From contig NW_006921540.1 of assembly GCF_000340215.1 (NCBI RefSeq), forward strand, positions 3,487,402-3,551,401: a DNA stretch of 64,000 nt. Reading direction: 5' to 3'. This document shows positions 22,150 through 34,340 of the stretch, piece after piece. A program made the position numbers and the translations under genes. Within the stretch, counting starts at the first letter, position 1; every line of letters begins with the position of its first letter. The notes under the pieces were generated by a model. That model searched no databases. It was given only the letters and a program-made list of their open reading frames with translations, and was not told the DNA's origin. This DNA is from Pseudocercospora fijiensis CIRAD86. Its lineage: Eukaryota; Ascomycota; Dothideomycetes; Mycosphaerellales; Mycosphaerellaceae.

Positions 22150-25100
22150 TCCCTCCTTCTTATCTACTCCTTAGTTTCCCTTACTAGTGCGAATTGTTGT
22201 ATAAATCCCTGTTTAATAATCCACTTTACTATCCTCTTTAGGTCTTCTTTGCTCTAGATTAGCTTGTCGTATTCCCTTTCTATTGCTTTTAGTCTCTAAT
22301 TACTTCTGCCTTCTAACTATTAAGGGTAGACTAGTAGTATATACTTAGGGTTCTAAGATTAGTAGCTATATTAGTAAGCTCTGCTTTTAATTCCTAGGAC
22401 GTTTCTTTTAAATAGGTAAGATCTAAGTCTAATATATTTAGATCTAATTTAGATAGCTAGGCTTGCCTCGGCCCTGTTTAGGTCCTTATAGAGCTAGTAG
22501 TTGTATTAACTAAATTTGATTAGTACCTTTAGGGTTCCTAGTCTAACTTGTGTTTTGTTCTATTCCTACTCCTATAGGTGTCTAGCAATTGATTCTACTA
22601 GGCTTTGTTTCTCTCCCTTTGGCTTGTCTTCCTTTAGCCTTATATTTGGTCCCTAAAGCTCTTTTTCTAGCATTTCTCTTATTAAGACTCTATATTGCTC
22701 TAGGTCTTTGACTTTCTAGGGAGTTATTTATAGTCTGTCTCGCCTCCTAGTCCTAATGTACTAGGCTTTTATCTTGTCTAGTGCCTTTTAGATAGTCTGT
22801 TAGGCTAGGTATTCTATTGTCTTTGCTATATATTAGTGTCTTAGTCCCTTAAAGTATTGTTTAACTAGTAGGATCCCTAATTCCATTTCTACTACCCTTA
22901 TTAGTATAGTTTTATATACTCCTAGGATTTTCTTTAGGCTTTAGGTTTAGGACCTGCTAACTAGTTGCTTAATCCTCTTTAGTGTTTTCTCCTAGGCTAT
23001 CTATATCTGTGCTCTATATAGCATTGCTAGCTTAACAATTGCTTTGTATATAACTTTAGCTTTCTCGAATGTAGCCCCCTATATAGAGGCTATAAGCCTA
23101 TTAATAGATTGTATATTAGCATCTGCCCTCTGCTTTGCCTTCTTTACTTATAGTCCCTAATTTAGTTTTGGATCTAGCTAGATCCCTAGTACCCTAAGCT
23201 CTGCTAATAGTTGGGTTTTAAAGCCTTAGATAGTGATTAATTGCTTTATATTATAGGTTAATTTAGCCTTGCTAAAGTAGATAAGCTAGTACTTTTCTAG
23301 GGCGAATTTTGCTCTATACCTCCTTGCCTATTTTTTATACTCCTAGTGCTTCTCTTCTAGGATCTTGTAGTTAGTTTCTATTGTCTTAGACTAGGCTAGG
23401 ATGTTTGTATTATCTATAAACCCTAATGCTAATGTGTTTTTTGATTCTAGGAGTAGGAGTAGGTCTACTATAAAGATAAGGAAGAGGATTAGGGAGAGTA
23501 TTAATCCTTAGGGGATTCCCTTTTTAGTTAGCATTAGGTCTGATTTGAATTTGCCTAGAATAAGCTATGTTGATCTTTCCTATAGGAAGGACTAGATGAA
23601 TTAGACTATCTAGTTTGGTATAGCTTTCTGTTTAAGTATATATAGGAGCCTTTTATAGGAGACATTATTAAAGGCTCCTAAGATATTAAGGGAGAGGAGG
23701 GTTGCTACCTAGTTTTAACTATAGTTGCTAGATATACTTGATCTGTTCTATAAATTAAGTTCTATAAGCTGTTAAGTATTAAACCTCTTCTTTCTTCCTN
23801 NNNNNNNNNNNNNNNNNNNNNNNNNNNNNNNNNNNNNNNNNNNNNNNNNNNNNNNNNNNNNNNNNNNNNNNNNNNNNNNNNNNNNNNNNNNNNNNNNNNT
23901 AAAGGTTGTTAGCCTTTTAGCGACAATTTTTTCTAGTACCTTACCTATTATATTAAGTAGGGCTATTGGTCTATAGGCCTTGAGCTATATATAGTCTTCC
24001 TTCTAGGGCTTCCTTAGCACTACTGTTAGGGACTTCCTAAATAGTCTTAGGTAGTGTCCTAGTGCTAGGCTTTATAAAAAGATATTAGCTAGTGCTAGGG
24101 CTAGCCCCTTCCTATATGCTTTTAGGAGTTTGTTATAGATCTTGTCTTCTCCTAGTGCCTTATTGCCTAGAATTTTCTTTAGGATCCTTTTAATAGTTTC
24201 GGGTTTGACCTAGGTGTCTCTTAGTATGCCTAGTAGTAGAGTCTCTTATTCTTTCTCCTTTATATCTAATAGATCTGCTTATACTTCTCTATAGAAGAAG
24301 TATTAGCCTAGGGCTCTTGCTTTCCCTTCTATTGTAGTCTATATTTGTCCTTATTAGTCTATAATGTCCGGGAATTGTAGTAGTATATCCTTGTCCTGTT
24401 TAGGTCTCCTTGCCTATTTAGCTATCCTCTATATCTCCTCTAGTTTCTTTATAATTATTCCTATTATAGATCTCTATTCTTGTATCTTGTCTTTCTTAAT
24501 CTAGATCTTCTTTTCCTAGTAGGCTTTATTATAGTTGTCCTATACTTCCTAGGTATAGGTTTGTATCTACTGCCTCCTAGCCTTCCTTACTACTTTAACC
24601 TTCCTTGTATACTTACTAGTCTAGTATAGTTGCTAGTATAGTAAATGTTTCTTTGCTAGGGTATGCTTTCTAGCTACCTGTTTTAGGATTCCTATTAGTT
24701 CTTCTACTGCCTTGTTAATGTCCTCTAGCCTTAGTAGATACTTTATTAAGAGTTCCTCTAGTTTTAGGTCCCTTTCTAGTTCCTCCCTAATCCTGCCCTA
24801 TTAGGCACCTTTCTAGTTAAGCTTCTCCTCTAGTTCCCTTTCCTAATTAGCTTAGATATTTAGCTTAATCTGTACTAGGAAGTAGTCTAATAATTCTTCT
24901 AGTTCCTAGTTAACCCTATATCTTATAATCCTATTCCTAATCTAATGTAATACAAAGTATAGGTCTAGTATACTGCTGCTTCCTCTTGCCTCTTAAGTAA
25001 TTAGTCCCTTTAGGATAACAATTTCTATTCCTTCCCTCTCTAATATATTAATTAGTCTTCCTACTAGGAAGTAGTAAGCTAGGGTAAAGTCTAAGCCCTA

Positions 25101-25570
25101 GAGGGGGTAGTAGAGGTTGAAATCCCTAAGTAGGATTTAGTAGGTGTTCCCCTAGATAACTCTAGGTAGTCTTTCTAGGGTTTTTAGTTAGGTACTACTT
25201 CTTGATTCTAGTAGTAGGTTGTATATATAGTAGACTTAGAGTGTACCTTAGGATGTCTCTACTTAAACTAATGTTAGGTCCCTATCCTCCTATAGTATAG
25301 CCTACTAGGTTTCTATATCTATCTCCTTACTAATATAGATGTATGTCCTTAGGGTTCCCTAGTTGTAGATAATTAGGTAGTATCTTAGGTCTTTAACTAT
25401 TGCTAGTCTCTTTGTATATAGGTTGAGCTAGGGCTCTTAGATTGCAATAATATAATGTTCTTTTAGGTTTAGTGCTTAAAGGAAGCTCCTCTGTACCTTG
25501 TCTTTGCTCTTATTAATATTGTACTATATAATGTTTAGTAATATTGCAATGTTTATTAGGTTTCATCTAT
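22150..25570 (-). pseudogene. LINE ORF2: endonuclease and reverse transcriptase
   Basis: The RT block is recognisable near 23,400-23,530 on the minus strand: KKGIP.GLILSLILFLIFIVDL, then LGFIDNTNILAWSKT. This corresponds to the Tad1/LINE pattern KGIPQGSP-S-ILF...FVDD. The second catalytic Asp is Asn, consistent with RIP. Farther downstream are LEKY.LIYFSKAKLTYNIK and LGI.LDPKLN, typical of sequence after the RT palm. Upstream (about 24,900-25,560) is probable endonuclease sequence including a LDFTLAYYFLVGRL stretch. The N gap at 23,800-23,899 interrupts the RT. Confidence 0.75.
23800..23899. other. Assembly gap, 100 N
   Basis: Exactly 100 N characters, the conventional length for a gap of unknown size. 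Sequence across the LINE RT may therefore be missing or collapsed. Confidence 0.99.
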
Positions 25571-25869
25571 ATTATTTCCCTATAAGTTTTCCTTTAGTCT
25601 TCCCTTACTTTAGACTAACATTTAACTAAGCTTTATCTGCCCTGCTTCCTTTCCTGTAATATTAAGGTATCTTAGTCTCCCTAGTTGCTAGTAACTCTCT
25701 TGTACTAGTAAGGCCCTAAATGTAAACCTATTATCTTACCTAGACCTCTTTTGTAGCACTTAGCTAGGTTGCTTCTATACCTAGCTGCCCTAGCTTGTTG
25801 TATATCTTTTTAGTGTATTAATTCTAGCTTCCTTTGCCTTCCTAGCTGCCTATATTCTTACTAGGCATT

Positions 25870-26830
25870 CCTTCGCCTAAAAGGGGTGTCTTTTAGTACA
25901 GTATATACATCTTGCTTCTCCCTTGTGTACTTTGTATTCTTTGACCTAGTAATCCCCTATATAATAGGAGTAGGTATTGGTTGTCTTTGTACATTTAGCT
26001 GCTAAGTGTCTATAGTGTTAATATTTGAAGCACTATATTATCCTATAGTTGCTTCTATATATCTCTGTTTCTAATCTTTTAAAGTCCTAGAACAACCCCT
26101 AGTCTAGTACTATATTAGCTTGCTCTATACTCCCTACCTAGATAATTAGGGAAGACTGCTTCTTAGTCTCTTCGATTTTCCTTTTAATCTATGCTACTTT
26201 TGTAATCTTTAGGCCTAGGCATATAGCTTAGTTTTGTCTCTATAGGCTCTTAATATCCTGTTCTTCCTTAAAGCTTCTTATTATACTATAGGCTATAATT
26301 ATAAATTGCTGTTAGGAGACCTTTGCTGTTTTCCCTATCTTAGTTGTCTATTCTTTTTGTATTTCTAGCTTCTTTTTGTCCTACTCTTGTACTATAAATA
26401 GCTTAATTACCCCTTTACCTTCGTTCCTAGCCCTAATTACCTCTTTAACTATAATTCTTTCTATAATCTCTTTCCCTATAAGTCCTTAGATTTCCTTTTG
26501 CTCCTATAGGTCCGTAATATAGACTCTAACTACTGTCCTCGGGGGTTTTAGCGCCTCCTAACTAGCTACTGCTGCCTAGGTGCGGTAGTTTGGGCTTATC
26601 TCCTATTGTTTCTTCGTAATCTTTGCTGCGACTATATTAGCTACCTTTGTGATTACGTAGCTTGCCTAGTTGTAGATTGCTTTCAGTCCTCTAAGGAGTT
26701 CTAAGATTATTATCCTATATGCCCTCTTAGGGGTTCTTCTATCTTCTACCTTTAGCACCTCCTCTACCCTAGTATATAGTGCTTTCTATTCGTCCTCCCT
26801 TCCTTCTTAACTGTCTTCCCTTCGTCTCTG
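25870..26830 (-). pseudogene. LINE ORF1 (gag-like, CCHC remnants)
   Basis: The minus-strand frame encodes a Lys/Glu/Gln-rich protein ending in a zinc-knuckle cluster near 25,890-26,060: CFKY-x4-RHLAAKC followed by a second set ending EARC. Relative to the usual CFRCQ-YGH-A-C pattern several Cys positions are Tyr, as TGT/TGC to TAT/TAC changes would produce. This arrangement is typical of Tad1-clade ORF1. Confidence 0.7.
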
Positions 26831-26867
26831 ATTGTTCGCTGCTATTTTTTCCCTTTATAAGTCGTTC

Positions 26868-26890
26868 TATATATATATACATATATATAC
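26868..26890 (+). repeat. AT microsatellite
   Basis: Alternating TATATATA/CATATATAT run at the 5' side of the LINE. Confidence 0.8.
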
Positions 26891-28600
26891 TAACATACTA
26901 ACACCCCTAGCAACATACTAGCTGTCGGCGTATATAATAGTGTCGATACCTCTTTATCGCATATAGGTAGCTCTATAGCGATTAACACTATTCCTTGCTA
27001 GTTCTGCGGCTTGCTACCGATAGAGCCGCTTGTCTAATCGTTAAGGTTCCTTAATAGGTAGAGTTTGTTTAGTCCTTCCTCTTCGAGGTTTAGTCTCTAA
27101 TAGGCTTTACTAAGCAAGACGTTACGAGGCGACTCTCCTAGCGAGTAGGTTGTTTTCTATAGCTTTAGCGGGCGCCGACTACGTATTTAACCGAAAGAGT
27201 ATAGTTGTTATTAGATTATCGCAGTCTTAGTACAAACTGTAGAGGTCTTAGATAGATTAGCGGAGGTAAAAACTCTTTAGTAAGGTACACCTATAAAGTA
27301 GCTAAGGGTTTGACTTTGTTAGTAGAAACTCTTAAGCGAGGTATGCCGATAAAGTAGCGATCCGAGGCGCTCTCCTACTAAGTAGATAGGCTCGTAGTAT
27401 TGCTATAGGCTTCTTACGTTTGGATTCTTTATAGGATAATAGCTCTCGAGAACGTATCTAGTTAAGTCGGCGTAACGCCTTCGTTAGGATTGTTAGTATA
27501 ATAACCTTAGTCGTTACGTAAGGGCCTCTATTATATCGTTCGAGTACTTAAGCCCGAAGGCGCTTAGTCTTAGTCTTTACTGCTATACGACTATAGTACT
27601 GCTATACGACTACAGCCCTTTACGTATTAAGACTATTATCCGACTATAGTACGCCTCCTTCCTAGCAAGCGTATTAACATTGCTATACGACTACAACGCG
27701 CTCGACAACCTTTTCCGTAGTATCTCTTAGAGATACTAAGGGCACGGTTACACTCTATTGTTGTCTAGGAACTAATAAGTATCGCTTTAGCGAATAAGCT
27801 ATCGTCGTTTCGCTTAATAAGTCCCTTCCTATATACCTTGTCCCTTTAAAAGGTTATACGTGCTATCGTTAGTAATAGAATGCGCTAATTGCTACGTATA
27901 CGCGTACTCGTTACGCGTACCCGTAGTATATAGGCTATGTGTAATTCTAGTATACTTCGGGGCGTATACTTCTATAGCCGCTTAGTGCTACTAGTTAAAT
28001 AGATCCCTAGACGCAACTACACTTATCCGTACTATCTTATATAGTAGCTAGTCCTTCTAATAGATCGTAACTATAGGATTTAAGCAAAGGAGGGCGTTAA
28101 CGTAAGAGGGCTATCGTAGCTTCTCGAAGAGTGCTTTTACGAGCGCTCGATATATATTATCGCCTCGCGTATCTATCCTTGCCGTATATGTTATAGTACT
28201 AATAGCTGCGGTGCAATAAGTATAGTATTAGTGTCGCTAGTATCGCTAGTGTCGCTAGTGTTAGTAGGTATTAGTAGTATTAGTAACTTCTCGAGTTTCG
28301 GAGGCGGTTCTTAGTACCTAAGGCGGCCGTCGTTATCGTATTAGACACTTTTGTTAGCGCTATTTGCTAGAAATGCGCGCAATCGACGTATCTCGCTATA
28401 TTAGTAATATACTATTATAAAAGTCGTAAAAGTCGTAAAAGTCGTAAAGCCGGTATTATTAATACGCGGAAGGAAGTAGCTATAACGTTTAATCCTACTA
28501 ATTAAGTACCCTGCCCTACTAAATCTAGGGTCTTAGCGGGACTCGGTATCCTTATCGCTTCCTCGAATTTACGCTTCTCGACTAGCTCCTATATGCGATT
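26891..28600. other. RIP-degraded stretch, no gene recognised
   Basis: No frame could be assigned. It holds small direct repeats: GCTATACGACTA is repeated around 27,580-27,690, and AAAAGTCGT is repeated three times near 28,420-28,446. Confidence 0.5.
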
Positions 28601-29345
28601 TTTACGACTATTAACTATCGACTATCGACTCTCGACTATTAACTATCGACTATTATATAAGACAGACTACGAGGCGCGTTAATAGTAATATACTCGCCTA
28701 CGAGGGCAAACCTACCGATAAGCGCGTTAATAGCTAAGGCAATGTACTCGCCTACGAGGGCAAACATATATAGCGAGCTTATAAGGACATAATAGAAGAG
28801 CCTACTTAGCGAGCTTATAAGGATATAATAGAAGGGTAGTAAGGAGGGACCTTATTAAATGCTAATTCTAGCACTAATTCTAGCACTCGCAGAAGCAGCT
28901 TAGCTAGTACTCGTAGAAGTAGCTTAGCTAGCCCTCGTAGAAGCAGCTTAACTAGGCATCTCGTAGAAGCAGCTCAACTAGGCATTATACGCTAGCACTC
29001 GTAGAAGCAGCTTAACTAGGCATTCGTTAGCTCTCGTAGAAGCAGCTTAACTACGATACCTACGACTATTTATAAGCCCTTATTAGTAAGCGCGTTAATA
29101 GCCTGTCGACAGACTTTATTACGGAGAGGGATAAGGTCTTTAATAAGCAAGGAGAGTCCTTAGATTATATCGTCCTGCTCGAAACAAGCCTGCTTAGCGA
29201 GCTTATAAGGATATAATAGAAGGGTAGTAAGGAAGGACCTTATTAAATGCTAATTCTAGCGCTAATTCTAATGCTAATTCTAGCGCTATTCTAGCGCTAA
29301 TTCTAATGCCTATTCTAATGCTAATTCTAGCGCTAGTCTAGCGCT
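28600..29345. repeat. Minisatellite-rich region
   Basis: Contains CTATCGA-type repeats (28,608-28,650); two copies of a segment with CTCGCCTACGAGGGCAAAC (28,690-28,765); an array of variant CTCGTAGAAGCAGCTTAACTA units (28,880-29,050); and 11-bp GCTAATTCTAG arrays (28,860-28,885 and 29,248-29,340). A longer segment beginning AGCGAGCTTATAAGGATATA occurs at about 28,808 and again at about 29,197. The block lies directly 3' of the helicase frame. Confidence 0.8.
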
Positions 29346-32300
29346 ATCTATCTCTTCTTACGACGAGTCGGGCTCTCCTCGAGTAGATTCTCCGGTAGGA
29401 TGTCTACGCTAACAAGAGTAAGGTTCTCTCGTGCCTTTAGAGTTAGCGATAGTATACGACGCGGGCGATTGCTACTTATAGCCTTACGAAGAGTAGACTT
29501 AGCGACCGAGATTAGAGTGCTATAATTACTATCCTTATCCTCTCGTTAGCGCTAGCGGCGTAGTGTCCGCTATATTAGTATACGAGTAGATAAGGCCGTA
29601 GCACTATTATCCTAGATTGGATCTCCTATACGCTTACCTTTCGCCTTTAGTTGCGATTAAGACTACTTCCCCTTTGCCTTCCGATTGCCTACGATAGCTT
29701 TCTTTACTAGCGATATATTAGTATCGCGAGACTTATCCGAATCCTACTATAACTAGCGAAGACGATCCTAGGCTATAGGCGGAGGCAGAGGCTAGTCGTC
29801 GCTATTGTCGCTATCTACTATCTCTATAGCCGTCTTTCGCTCGGCCTACTTACGCTTCCGCTCCTTATAGTACTTCTACTAGTCCTTAAATGCCTTAGGA
29901 AAGTCGTAGTTGATATATCTAAGGACTTTACCGAGGCGTAGCTTATTATAAAGATTATTACCGCTAGCCTAGTACTAGTTATCGAACTTTGGCGCACTCT
30001 TAAGCATTTCCTCCCTATTTATACTAGTAGACTGCTCTTTACTATCGCCGAGTGCTAGATACCGCATTATATTATAGAGGTCCTATATATATCGGTTATC
30101 GATAAGAGTATTAGACGGAAGAGCGAAGAAGTATATATCTGCTCGGCCCGCTTTATTAGCCTTGCGATCGAAGAACTTCTATAGGTATAGTAGTAAGAAG
30201 AACTACTTAGAGCCCTTATACGGCGCGACCGGGGATTTTAGTAGACGTAGTACCTGTTTATCCTATTAGAACACTAAGTCTAGATCGTAATTGCAGACAA
30301 TGTTATAGTAGTCCTTACGATCTAGGGTCTCCTTAGGATCCTATAATCGGAGCTCTTCCTAGTATCGCTTATTAAGGATAGTACGTAGGTATCGAGGCGT
30401 CGCTATATACTAGCTATTAAATAGCAAGCGGAAGATATCGGGGATCTTATTACGCTTTTCTATGTTATTCTTAGACTAATTCTTGCGCCTAGGCGCAGAG
30501 GCATTAGTATTAGCATTACCTATTTCCTAGGTTTCTAGTGTAGCTATGCCTATACCTATACCTGTGCCTATGCCTATGCCTATGCCTCTCGGAACGACAA
30601 TAGTATCCTCGTTATCCTTATCCTAGTCTAGGTCCCTATTAATATCTTCGCTAGGAATCTCGGTATTACGCAAACCGCTTAGTCGGATCGGCTAGTATAT
30701 AATAGCACCTTGTACGAGGTACTTGTATTAGTCCGCATTAGCTAGTCTACTATCTCGATTAATAACAGAGGCATAGTTAACACTATCCGGAATACGCTTA
30801 GCTCTATCGCCGATATACTAAGGGAAGAAGAAGATAGTATACGACCGCTGTCCTACGCTAAGCTTACGACTAGCACGACTAGCTCGCTATATAGTATCGT
30901 TAATGTCCTTAGTAATAGGCAGTTGCTATATAATAACGAATTTAATATCGCTAATGTTAGTGCCTATAGCGATCGCTAGGGTACTAACTATAATGCGAGT
31001 TAATAAACGAGCGCTAGGCTTCTTAAACTCGTTATATCGGAGATCCTTGTCGTAATTAGCGATATAAGCAGTATAGAAAGCGACGACTTTGTATATATTA
31101 TAGCTAGTATTGTTCTAGATATACTTCTTAGTTAGATCTCCTTAGCCCTCTATTAGCTAGACAAGCTACTAACGCAGTATATAGGTTAGCTTGTCGACCT
31201 TGCCCCGACTATTAATAAAGACGATCGCCTTATCGATATTCGCGGGTATAGCCTATACGCCCTAGTCGCCTTATCCGACCGCCTTCTTTAGTAGCAGGTA
31301 TAACAAATCGAAGTCGCTACTATACTTCTACGGAATAGTCTTAAAGATATATATAGTATCGATCTAATCGATACTCGTACGAATAACCTTAGTCTTAAAT
31401 GCCTCGCGGCTATCGTTACGGAAGCCTCTATACTTTAAGACAAATTCTAGTATCTCCTAGGATATTGTCGTAGAGGCACCTAGCTATAGGGTATTATTGC
31501 GGAACAGGCTACGAAGGGTATAGATCTAGGCAAATTCCTTACGAAAGTCCTTCTACTTATATACTAAGTATAGCTTATCGATAGTAACGAGGCTAATACA
31601 ATCGCTAATCTTCTTAAATACCTCTCGCAGTTCCGGAGTAGACGCCTATTCTAGACTACAAAAGATATAGTAATACCTACTAGCAACGATATTATCGTAC
31701 ATCTTTAGATCCTTACGCTTAGTCTTAGCGGAGATTATATAGTAACGTACTAACTCGACATTACCGGCTCTAGTAACTATAGACTTCTAAGTAAGCGTAC
31801 GTATCGTTTAGTCGATATTAGCCTTCTACTCTTTACTAAGGCGGTTTAGAGGGATGATCTAGATATTAATGCGACTAGTTAGTATAGTATATGCCTAGTA
31901 GACTAAGCTCTTGCCGCTACCGGTCTTCTCGATTATTACTATATCGGTACCTGCGAAAACTAGGTTATATAGTACCTCGCGCTAAAGGTCCGAAGGTATA
32001 TAGCCCTTATCTAGATAGAATGCATTTAGTACCTACTATAGGCTATTCTTAATAATATCCCGCTAGAAGGGGATAGCCTCTCGCTTAAGACCGGTATCCT
32101 ATATTAATATCTAGATTTCCTCTAGATTAAATAGCTTATCGAGCATATAATTAGTTATAGCCTAAAAGAAGGCGGTCTTCTATTATAGATCTTAAGGAAG
32201 CTCTAGCTTCTTAGTAGACTAGTTTGGCCGCTAGCGGGTATAAGCCTTACGAGATAGAAGGATTAGTATAGCTTATAGCTAAGTGTTCTACGTACCTTGC

Positions 32301-32600
32301 TATTACTATTGCTACTAGCGGCGCTAGTCGTATGTCTTTACTAGACGGCCTACTAGATTCGTACTCGACTAGCCCTAACTCTAGCCCTAGTTTTTCTACT
32401 ACTAGCGCCGTTGCCTACGTTAGTTCTTAGTAAGGTTAGGGTTCCTAGCTAACTAGAGAAAGCTACTACTAGCGTAATAGATCGGATCCGGAGGCGCTAT
32501 ACGTAGAGGCGGAAGATTAGTCTTAGTATAAGAATAGCTACATTCTATCTCTTTAGCTTGTCCGTAGTCCTTATATTTAATACTAACTTCCTCCTACTTT
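29345..32600 (-). pseudogene. RecQ-type helicase, telomere-linked-helicase-like, RIP-degraded
   Basis: The minus strand keeps a long frame with RIP-type stops. In order I read SDLQREVLYNLVFAGTDIVI (motif 0 region), IIEKTGSGKSLVY (Walker A, about 31,895-31,940), NIQIIPLNRLSKE (motif Ia), and then RSLFR..., AIVFINSRGKVDKL (motif IV), RLLTRIIVSTLAIAIGTNISDI (motif V region) and I-RASRASRKLS (motif VI, normally Q-x-GRAGR). A long Lys/Arg/Gln-rich C-terminal region continues to about 29,350. This order is that of RecQ-family superfamily 2 helicases. The layout resembles telomere-linked helicase genes of ascomycetes, which are usually multicopy and hence RIP targets. No telomere repeat is seen, so a subtelomeric position is unproven. 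Confidence 0.75.
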
Positions 32601-33600
32601 AAGTCTATTAATAGACCTATATCCCGCGGCGGACCTTAACGAGCGGCGGTACGTATTAACTAGTAACGGTAGATACGAAATCCGCGAACTATACGCTAAA
32701 GAGTTTAGCCTTTACCTTAGCGGGCAAGCTAGCGCTAGCGGCGCTACTCCTCGAGGCGTATAGAACCTTCGAAGCCGTCCGTAATAATATAGTCCTTCTC
32801 TAGATCTTAACGTAGAATAGGATTGCTATCGCCGGTAGCGAGGTAGGCCTACTAAGGAACCTCGATAGCTTCTTCGGTATCGTCTATAATATATAGCGAC
32901 AGCGATAGCGGCGGCGGAATGCGAAATGCGGACTCGAGTCTCAAATACGATAAGCGATTAGAGCTAGAAGTCGTACTATAGAAGTCGTACTTCGGGCATA
33001 GAAGTTATTAGAACTAGTAGCGAAGCGCCGCGTTTAGTAAAGCGCCGCGTTTAGTAAAGCGCCGCGTTTAGTAAAGCGTATAGACCTTAGTAAAGCGTAT
33101 AGACCTTAGTAAAGCGTATAGACCTTAGTAAAGCGCATAGACCTTAAATAGCCGCGTTTTAGCCTAGTTTACCCAATCGGCATTAGTACGTAACAACGCG
33201 ACACTGTTACGTATAGCAAACACTTAGAGGTTAGAGAGCGGGCAATTCTAAGGGTCCGCGTATATTTCTGCCTATAGCGAACGATAGTAGTAGTATCGTT
33301 ATAGAGGCAATCCGGACGCTATTCGCATAGCGTTTATCTTAAAGTAGTGTTTTGTAATTTTCATTCCTATATATTTAGAAATATATAGATTATTATATAG
33401 ACATTAATTTTCGTCTACTTAATACCTATAATTAATTCTAATATAACTTTTACTTAAAATATATAGTTGTTATACTATTCCACCTGTTTTGTAGGTATAT
33501 AAGGTTAATACTATAGCTTTGCGACATTTATCCTTAGGCTCTTCTATAAAGACTTCTTCTATATACTAGACTATATATAGAAGAGCCGAGAACCGATCGA
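32601..33600. other. RIP-degraded flank of the helicase
   Basis: No gene is recognised. The stretch includes the tandem arrays at 33,024-33,147 and becomes AT-rich from about 33,340. Confidence 0.5.
33024..33147 (+). repeat. Two adjoining 19-bp minisatellites
   Basis: Three copies of a GCGCCGCGTTTAGTAAA unit are followed by four copies of GCGTATAGACCTTAGTAAA. Both units end in TTAGTAAA, suggesting one array diverged from the other. Confidence 0.9.
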
Positions 33601-33630
33601 CGCTAATTGTACGTAGGTTAGGTAAAGGAA

Positions 33631-33700
33631 GGTAGAAGGTAGAAGATAGAAGGCAGAAGGCAGAAGGTAGAAGGTAGAAGATAGAAGGTAGAAGGTAGGA
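33631..33700 (+). repeat. Purine-rich repeat (GTAGAAG variants)
   Basis: About ten head-to-tail 7-bp variants of GTAGAAG/GCAGAAG. The reverse complement resembles the pyrimidine repeat at 4,490-4,545. Confidence 0.85.
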
Positions 33701-33719
33701 TAAAGTCTATAAGAAGAGC

Positions 33720-34340
33720 CTAAGAAGGAGGTAGCTAGTACCTAGGCAACTGCCGCCTAAATAGCGGCTATTATTTCCGTAGAGATAGCGTCCCCTTGTT
33801 CCGCTATAGTAGGAGGCTAGACGCTCGTTACCTAAGTAGTTGCTATTATAGGTCGAGCTATCGATATAGTCGAAGGTCGTATACTTATAGTAGAGGTCGC
33901 TACTATTATTATTATATTAGGCGATTGCCGTAGAGGCTATAACTACTATAGCGATCTAGAGGCAGCTACCCTTAGCTTAGAAGGTAACTTCCTCTTTACG
34001 GGTAAGTGCCTTCTAGACCTACTTACTATAGTAGTCGTAGATAGTAAATTTAGCCTATATCTTCTTTTATAGAACTATAGGAACGAGTTCTATTATCTAT
34101 ATAGGCTATCGGTATACCGGTAAGTCGAGCTACTTAGAGGGATAGGTCTCTATTGCCTAGAAGTCTTATAGAAAGCGTCCTAAATAAGACCTAACCTCCG
34201 CGTTAGTAATTCGGTTAGTTTGTATATATATAGCGAAAGCGCGGTCGTTATCTATAGGGTTTATATAGATATACGTTACTTCGTATACACGGTCGCAATA
34301 TAGTAAGGGGAAGTAGTTAGGCTCTTAGTCGGCTTAGCCC
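33720..34340 (-). pseudogene. Possible decayed coding frame, unrecognised
   Basis: On the minus strand a frame with only RIP-type stops reads NYFPLLYCDRVYEV-TYIYINP and then RSYLGRFL.DF.AIE-YPSK, followed by a Tyr/Asn/Ser-rich tail. I do not recognise it. It may be a fragment of a transposon gene. Confidence 0.3.

Larger units (their letters stand above)
21950..26850 (-). mobile_element. Tad1-like non-LTR retrotransposon (LINE)
   Basis: The minus strand reads as ORF1 with a zinc-knuckle end, then an endonuclease/RT ORF2, with no LTRs. The block is richer in T and poorer in CG than its neighbours. The exact 5' end and 3' tail are not resolved. A 100-N assembly gap lies inside the RT. Stops are of the RIP type in both frames. 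Confidence 0.8.

Noticed and set aside
28860..29345. CRISPR-like array
   Set aside because: Units are contiguous degenerate minisatellites with no unique spacers of constant length, in a fungal nuclear context.
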